Shown piece after piece: positions 63,088-64,000 of a stretch of DNA of 64,000 nt. The translations under genes were made by a program, and so were the position numbers. Each line of letters opens with the position of its first letter. Within the stretch, counting starts at the first letter, position 1. The DNA comes from Actinoplanes campanulatus (GTDB lineage Bacteria; Actinomycetota; Actinomycetes; Mycobacteriales; Micromonosporaceae), in assembly GCF_014647795.1 (NCBI RefSeq), contig NZ_BMPW01000002.1:62001-126000 (forward strand). The letters are read 5' to 3'. The notes below the pieces were generated by a model. It had not been told where the DNA came from, did not search any database, and worked only from the letters and a program-made list of their open reading frames with translations.

Positions 63088-64000
63088 CGACCATCGACGA
63101 TCTGCCGATCCGGGACGATCTGCGGGGCAAGTCGCCGTACGGCGCACCCCAGCTGGACGTTCCGGTGCAGCTGAACACGAACGAGAACTCGTACCCGGTG
63201 CCGGACGACGTGGTCGAGGCGATCGGCAAGGCCGTGCAGGCCGAGCTGCGTGACCTCAACCGCTACCCGGACCGGGACGCGATCGCGCTGCGCAACGAGC
63301 TGGCCGGCTATCTGGGCCACGGCCTGACCACGGCGAACGTGTGGGCCGCCAACGGGTCGAACGAGGTGCAGCAGCAGCTGTTGCAGGCCTTCGGCGGCCC
63401 GGGGCGCAGCGCGCTCGGCTTCGGGCCCTCCTACTCGATGCACCCGCTGCTGGCGCAGGGCACCGGCACCCGGTGGATCGGGGCGCTGCGTGACCCCGAC
63501 TTCGGCCTGCGCCCGGAGGCCGCGGTCGCCGAGATCGAGAAGCACGACCCGGATCTGGTGTTCGTCTGCTCGCCGAACAACCCGACCGGCACGGCCCTCG
63601 ATCCGGCCGTGATCGATGCGATTTTGAACAGAGCCCGCGGCATGGTGATCGTCGACGAGGCGTACACCGAGTTCTCCCGCCCCGGCACGGCGAGCGCGCT
63701 GACCCTGCTGCCGCACCACCCGCGCCTGGTGGTGAGCCGGACCATGAGCAAGGCGTTCGGCTTCGCCGGCGGGCGGCTGGGCTATCTGGCCGCCGACCCG
63801 GCCGTGGTCGACGCCGTGCAACTGGTGCGCCTGCCCTACCACCTGTCGGCGATCAGCCAGGCGGCCGCGCGGGCGGCCGTCGTGCACCGGGCGTCGCTGC
63901 TGGCCACCGTGGAGGCGATCAAGGAGCAGCGCGACCGGATCGTCCAGGTTCTCCGTGAGCGCGGCGTGCGGGTTGCCGACAGCGACGCGAACTTCGTGCT
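63084..64000 (+). CDS. hisC: Histidinol-phosphate aminotransferase (3' end outside window)
   Basis: 305 complete codons are visible from GTG 63084 to the window edge. Class II aminotransferase features: [20 protein letters not shown], the cofactor-binding [41 protein letters not shown] and the PLP lysine K223 in [17 protein letters not shown]. It transaminates imidazole-acetol phosphate to histidinol phosphate. It is coupled to hisD by a four-base overlap. Confidence 0.95.
   Translation, partial: MTTIDDLPIRDDLRGKSPYGAPQLDVPVQLNTNENSYPVPDDVVEAIGKAVQAELRDLNRYPDRDAIALRNELAGYLGHGLTTANVWAANGSNEVQQQLLQAFGGPGRSALGFGPSYSMHPLLAQGTGTRWIGALRDPDFGLRPEAAVAEIEKHDPDLVFVCSPNNPTGTALDPAVIDAILNRARGMVIVDEAYTEFSRPGTASALTLLPHHPRLVVSRTMSKAFGFAGGRLGYLAADPAVVDAVQLVRLPYHLSAISQAAARAAVVHRASLLATVEAIKEQRDRIVQVLRERGVRVADSDANFV

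Overview
The window is very GC-rich chromosomal DNA of an actinomycete. The gene order (mutasome locus, TgpA/DUF58/MoxR operon, leuS, MurT-GatD, then the division and cell-wall (dcw) cluster running into sepF, yggT and wag31), the meso-DAP-type MurE and the many apparently leaderless genes point to Micromonosporaceae, most likely an Actinoplanes-like organism. The genus is an inference from gene content; no 16S or other marker is present. Nothing looks plasmid- or phage-borne, and I see no tRNA, rRNA, CRISPR array or insertion sequence.

Layout. 1-5365: the tail of a VWA protein, then a minus-strand carotenoid-tailoring operon (spheroidene-monooxygenase-like protein, GNAT, CruF-like hydratase, GT2 glycosyltransferase, phytoene-desaturase-family enzyme). 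5402-6712: YbaK/EbsC protein and an SDR. 6781-14485: two overlapping LexA-like boxes, a hairpin-rich leader, a HEPN protein, and the error-prone mutasome imuA'-imuB-dnaE2. 14537-17707: subtilisin-inhibitor-like protein, methyltransferase, phosphatase-superfamily protein, DUF3040 protein. 17926-22708 (minus): TgpA transglutaminase, DUF58, MoxR ATPase. 22997-25944: leuS behind a leucine-codon leader peptide and terminator. 26010-30349: aroA, then a minus-strand VTT membrane protein and gatD-murT (lipid II amidation). 30683-31734: a c-di-AMP (ydaO) riboswitch and an NlpC/P60 hydrolase.

31981-51356 is the dcw cluster: mraZ (promoter embedded in four GTGG repeats at 10-bp spacing), rsmH, an ftsL-like gene, ftsI, murE, murF, mraY, ftsW, murG, murC, ftsQ, ftsZ, yggS, sepF, yggT, wag31, a membrane protein and a DUF167 gene. 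There is no murD between mraY and ftsW and no yfiH/pgeF between ftsZ and yggS. 51667-64000: DksA/TraR protein, lspA (apparent CTG start), a 26-codon overlapping ORF, an RluD-type pseudouridine synthase, a membrane-anchored protein, a ParA-like ATPase with an altered Walker A motif, replicative dnaE, a DUF2567-like membrane protein, a minus-strand LON-domain protein, hisD and the start of hisC.

Themes. Most of the window serves peptidoglycan synthesis, division and polar growth (dcw genes, MurT-GatD, NlpC/P60). A second theme is DNA replication and damage tolerance (replicative DnaE plus an SOS-type mutasome). The strongest candidates for new biology are RNA-level: the leuS attenuator in which the leader's own ribosome-binding site is perfectly complementary to the terminator arm, the structured leader of the mutasome locus, the structured mraZ-rsmH spacer, and the tiny ORF that joins lspA to the pseudouridine synthase by ATGA overlaps at both ends.
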